This document shows, piece after piece, positions 61,960-64,000 of a stretch of DNA of 64,000 nt. Under the pieces are notes generated by a model. That model was given only the letters and a program-made list of their open reading frames with translations, did no database searches and was not told the origin of the DNA. The DNA is from Oscillospiraceae bacterium (lineage in GTDB: Bacteria > Bacillota > Clostridia > Oscillospirales > Oscillospiraceae): the NCBI GenBank assembly GCA_017406005.1, contig JAFQZI010000053.1, positions 29,877 to 93,876 of the forward strand, given 5' to 3'. Numbering within the stretch: position 1 is the stretch's first letter; every line of letters begins with the position of its first letter. The translations under genes and the position numbers were made by a program.

Positions 61960-63567
61960 ATGAAGAAAATTCTTAGCGTGATTCTGGCACTGACGATGGT
62001 GTTCTCTCTCACTGCCATCAGCGCAAGCGCAGATGGTGCACAGGAGATCACTTATTCGCTTTACAGTCAGCCTGACGGAATCGATCCCGGCATTACCAAC
62101 AACAGCTTTGCGTCTGACATCCTGGCCAATGCTTTTGAAGGCCTCATGACCTATGATACCGAGACCGGCAGCCTGATCTGCGGCGAAGCGGAGAGCTATA
62201 CCGTCAGTGATGATGGCCTTGTTTACACGTTTACCCTGCGTGACGGGCTGAAATGGTCTGACGGTAGCGACCATGTTGCATCCGATTATGTCTACGCCAT
62301 CAAGCGTATCCTCGATCCGGCAACCGGTGCAAAGTATGTTGACCTGGTAGCGGCTTACATCGCCGGCGCTGCGGAATATTACGCCGGTGAAACGGATGAT
62401 TTTGACACAGTCGGCATCAAAGCTCCGGATGATAAAACGGTTGAAATCACCCTCTACAACCCGACTTCTTACTTTGCGGATATTCTCACCATGTGGACGT
62501 TCGACCCTGTCCAGGCAGCAACGATCGAAGCCAACGGCGACCAGTGGACCTCTTCTCCGGACACCTATGTTTCCAATGGTCCCTTCTATGTGACCGATAT
62601 GAAGCTCGGGGAGAGCATCACGCTTTCCAAGAACCCGTACTATTACGATGCTGACAAGGTCCAGCTGGACAAGGTTACCTTCCGCTATATCACCGACAAC
62701 TCTACAGCACTCATGGCTTATGAAGCCGGTGAAATTGATGGTATGAATGTTGTCCCCGCATCTGACTATGCCCGTTTAAAGGCAAATGATGACGGCTTTG
62801 TGATGACGCCGTCCTATGGCACGACGTACTGGGATTTCAACTGCTCCGTCGAGCCGTTTGACAACGTCCTCGTTCGTAAGGCATTCAACCTTGCCATTGA
62901 CCGTGACACCCTTATTAATGATGTCCTGCAGACGGATGCAGACCCTGCTTTCAGCTTTATCGCTCCGGGCTACGTGGTAGACGGTGTGGATTATACGGAT
63001 GAGCGCAGCGATTTCGGCCTCTCTGATGAAGCTGATCCTGAAGCTGCACAGGCAGCTCTTGCCGAGGCAGGCTATCCCAATGGCGAAGGCTTCCCGGAGG
63101 TTACACTCTACTTCTATTCCAGTGACACAGTGGCTCTCGTTGCGCAGGCCCTTGCCAACATGCTTGAGACCAATCTTAACATTTCTGTGAAGATCGACAA
63201 CGCTGACTGGGCAGTCTATTATGATGATGTCCTTGCCGGCAAGTATCAGTTGGGCGCGATGGGCTGGTCTGCCGACTACCTGCACCCGATGACCTTCCTG
63301 CCGCTGGCTAAGACGGATGATGCAAACAATGTTGCTTTTTGGAGCAATGAAGAGTACGATGCACTGGTGGAGAAAGTCCAGCTCTGCACCGATCCTTCTG
63401 AGGCGATTGAATACATCAAGGAAGCAGATGAGATCGTCGGAAACAACTATGTCTTCCTCAACCTCTACTATAAGAACGGCACATCCCTGATGCACCCCTA
63501 TGTCCAGGGCTTCTACATCAATGCATCTCAGATGATGTATCTCAAGACTGCATTTGTAAACAAGTAA
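61960..63567 (+). CDS. oppA: Oligopeptide-binding protein, normal order (operon 2)
   Basis: 535 residues. Signal peptide (about 1-24, ending SASAD), then the standard family-5 order: YSLYSQPDGIDPGITNNSFA, LRDGLKWSDGSDHVASDYVY, LAIDRDTLINDV, and the terminal segment 456-535 (SNEEYDALVEKVQ, EIVGNNYVFLNLYY, YVQGFYIN). That last segment aligns with residues 26-113 of the other OppA. The start lacks a lipobox Cys, so it is either secreted or anchored otherwise. TAAGGAGG precedes the ATG. Confidence 0.93.
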   Translation: MKKILSVILALTMVFSLTAISASADGAQEITYSLYSQPDGIDPGITNNSFASDILANAFEGLMTYDTETGSLICGEAESYTVSDDGLVYTFTLRDGLKWSDGSDHVASDYVYAIKRILDPATGAKYVDLVAAYIAGAAEYYAGETDDFDTVGIKAPDDKTVEITLYNPTSYFADILTMWTFDPVQAATIEANGDQWTSSPDTYVSNGPFYVTDMKLGESITLSKNPYYYDADKVQLDKVTFRYITDNSTALMAYEAGEIDGMNVVPASDYARLKANDDGFVMTPSYGTTYWDFNCSVEPFDNVLVRKAFNLAIDRDTLINDVLQTDADPAFSFIAPGYVVDGVDYTDERSDFGLSDEADPEAAQAALAEAGYPNGEGFPEVTLYFYSSDTVALVAQALANMLETNLNISVKIDNADWAVYYDDVLAGKYQLGAMGWSADYLHPMTFLPLAKTDDANNVAFWSNEEYDALVEKVQLCTDPSEAIEYIKEADEIVGNNYVFLNLYYKNGTSLMHPYVQGFYINASQMMYLKTAFVNK

Positions 63568-63601
63568 TCAAAAGAATCGAAAACCGGATAAGAACACAAA
63601 A

Positions 63602-63636
63602 AGCAGCCCGCCTTTTTCAAGGCGGGCTGTTTTGCT
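63602..63636. terminator. Bidirectional terminator
   Basis: CAGCCCGCCTT pairs with AAGGCGGGCTG, with flanking A and T runs, between oppA2 and the convergent permease. Confidence 0.88.
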
Positions 63637-63645
63637 CGAAATGTG

Positions 63646-64000
63646 TTATGATCTCGCGGCTCGTTGTGCCGCTGCAAGATCAAGCTGACCGGCTTTTTTC
63701 TGCTGGGAGCTTCTCCAGGCATACATAATCAGTGCGACTGCAATGACGCCGTATGACAGGAATGCACGGAAATACTCACCTACTGCAGAATCACCGAACA
63801 ATGTGGATGCTGCGCTTTGGGCTGTAATAAACAGAGAGTGGAACAGGAATGTTCCGATGAGAGCCTGAAGGTTGGTGGCACGATCAATAGATGCACCGCC
63901 GACCAGAATAGCAGCGCCGGCGTATAATCCAACCTGCTCATGAGCCGCATAGGTCTGGAAAGTGCCGATGCCGTCAGACTGCATAAATACAATCTGTCCC
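63646..64000 (-). CDS. Sugar-type ABC transporter permease, C-terminal part (start outside window)
   Basis: The last ~118 residues of an RbsC/BMP-type permease: YAGAAILVGGASIDRATNLQ and IGTFLFHSLFITAQSAA are typical of the last helices, followed by a final helix and a basic Ala/Gln-rich tail. The frame stays open to the window edge, so the in-frame ATG at 63984 is internal. It probably imports a sugar or nucleoside. Confidence 0.8.
   Translation of the reverse strand, partial: GQIVFMQSDGIGTFQTYAAHEQVGLYAGAAILVGGASIDRATNLQALIGTFLFHSLFITAQSAASTLFGDSAVGEYFRAFLSYGVIAVALIMYAWRSSQQKKAGQLDLAAAQRAARS

Noticed and set aside
1-64000. tRNA, rRNA or insertion sequence genes
   Set aside because: I looked for cloverleaf-like and conserved rRNA segments and for transposase motifs and saw none; a covariance-model scan would be decisive.

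Overview
The window reads as a chromosome segment of an anaerobic Gram-positive bacterium, most likely class Clostridia (Bacillota) and plausibly from the gut. Pointers are a 2-hydroxyacyl-CoA dehydratase activase-type protein, two TRAP uptake systems, short lipobox lipoproteins, purine-rich AGGAGG ribosome sites with frequent TTG/GTG starts, two GH3 beta-glucosidases and a SecA with a SEC-C tail. I saw no rRNA, tRNA, CRISPR array or transposase. The genus cannot be fixed from sequence alone.

Layout. 0-5 kb: end of a large activase-type protein, tcdA, a DUF4349 lipoprotein and a MATE pump. 5-13 kb: an ABC exporter, a DctPQM TRAP operon running into ilvD, and an MFS carrier. 13-19 kb: accessory stretch with a protein of unknown function, a uridine-kinase-like P-loop protein, an orphan Phd antitoxin, about 0.9 kb of repeats, and a P4/D5-type primase-helicase with a small partner. 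19-26 kb: flavoprotein plus TetR, then two GH3 enzymes, one with reversed domain order and membrane anchors. 26-29 kb: TAXI-type TRAP system. 29-40 kb: a membrane-lipid island (VTT protein, phosphatidylserine synthase, phosphatidylserine decarboxylase, PAP2 phosphatase, half glycosyltransferase, secreted and coiled-coil proteins) around a histidine kinase and an OmpR-type regulator. 40-51 kb: mostly housekeeping (DUF1846, secA, pgeF, cdd, a VanY-type peptidase, yfbR, typA). 51-64 kb: two complete tandem opp operons, each ordered B-C-D-F-A, then the end of a sugar-type ABC permease.

Main observations. (1) Six promoters in the 29-40 kb island, four on + and two on -, share one geometry: TTCAGA, a partly conserved repeat 10 bp on, a TTTTMAGATTT-like block at +33, and a -10 box at +48. 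They precede nearly every lipid or envelope gene there and suggest a compact two-component regulon for phosphatidylethanolamine synthesis and envelope remodelling. (2) The first OppA-like binding protein appears circularly permuted: its usual C-terminal ~88 residues sit right after the signal peptide. The second OppA in the window has the normal order and serves as an internal reference. (3) Upstream of the primase lie three related repeat modules, each a 10-bp-period array followed by a conserved ~40-bp block, then two look-alike terminator hairpins; this may be a replication origin or regulatory region of a plasmid- or satellite-like element.
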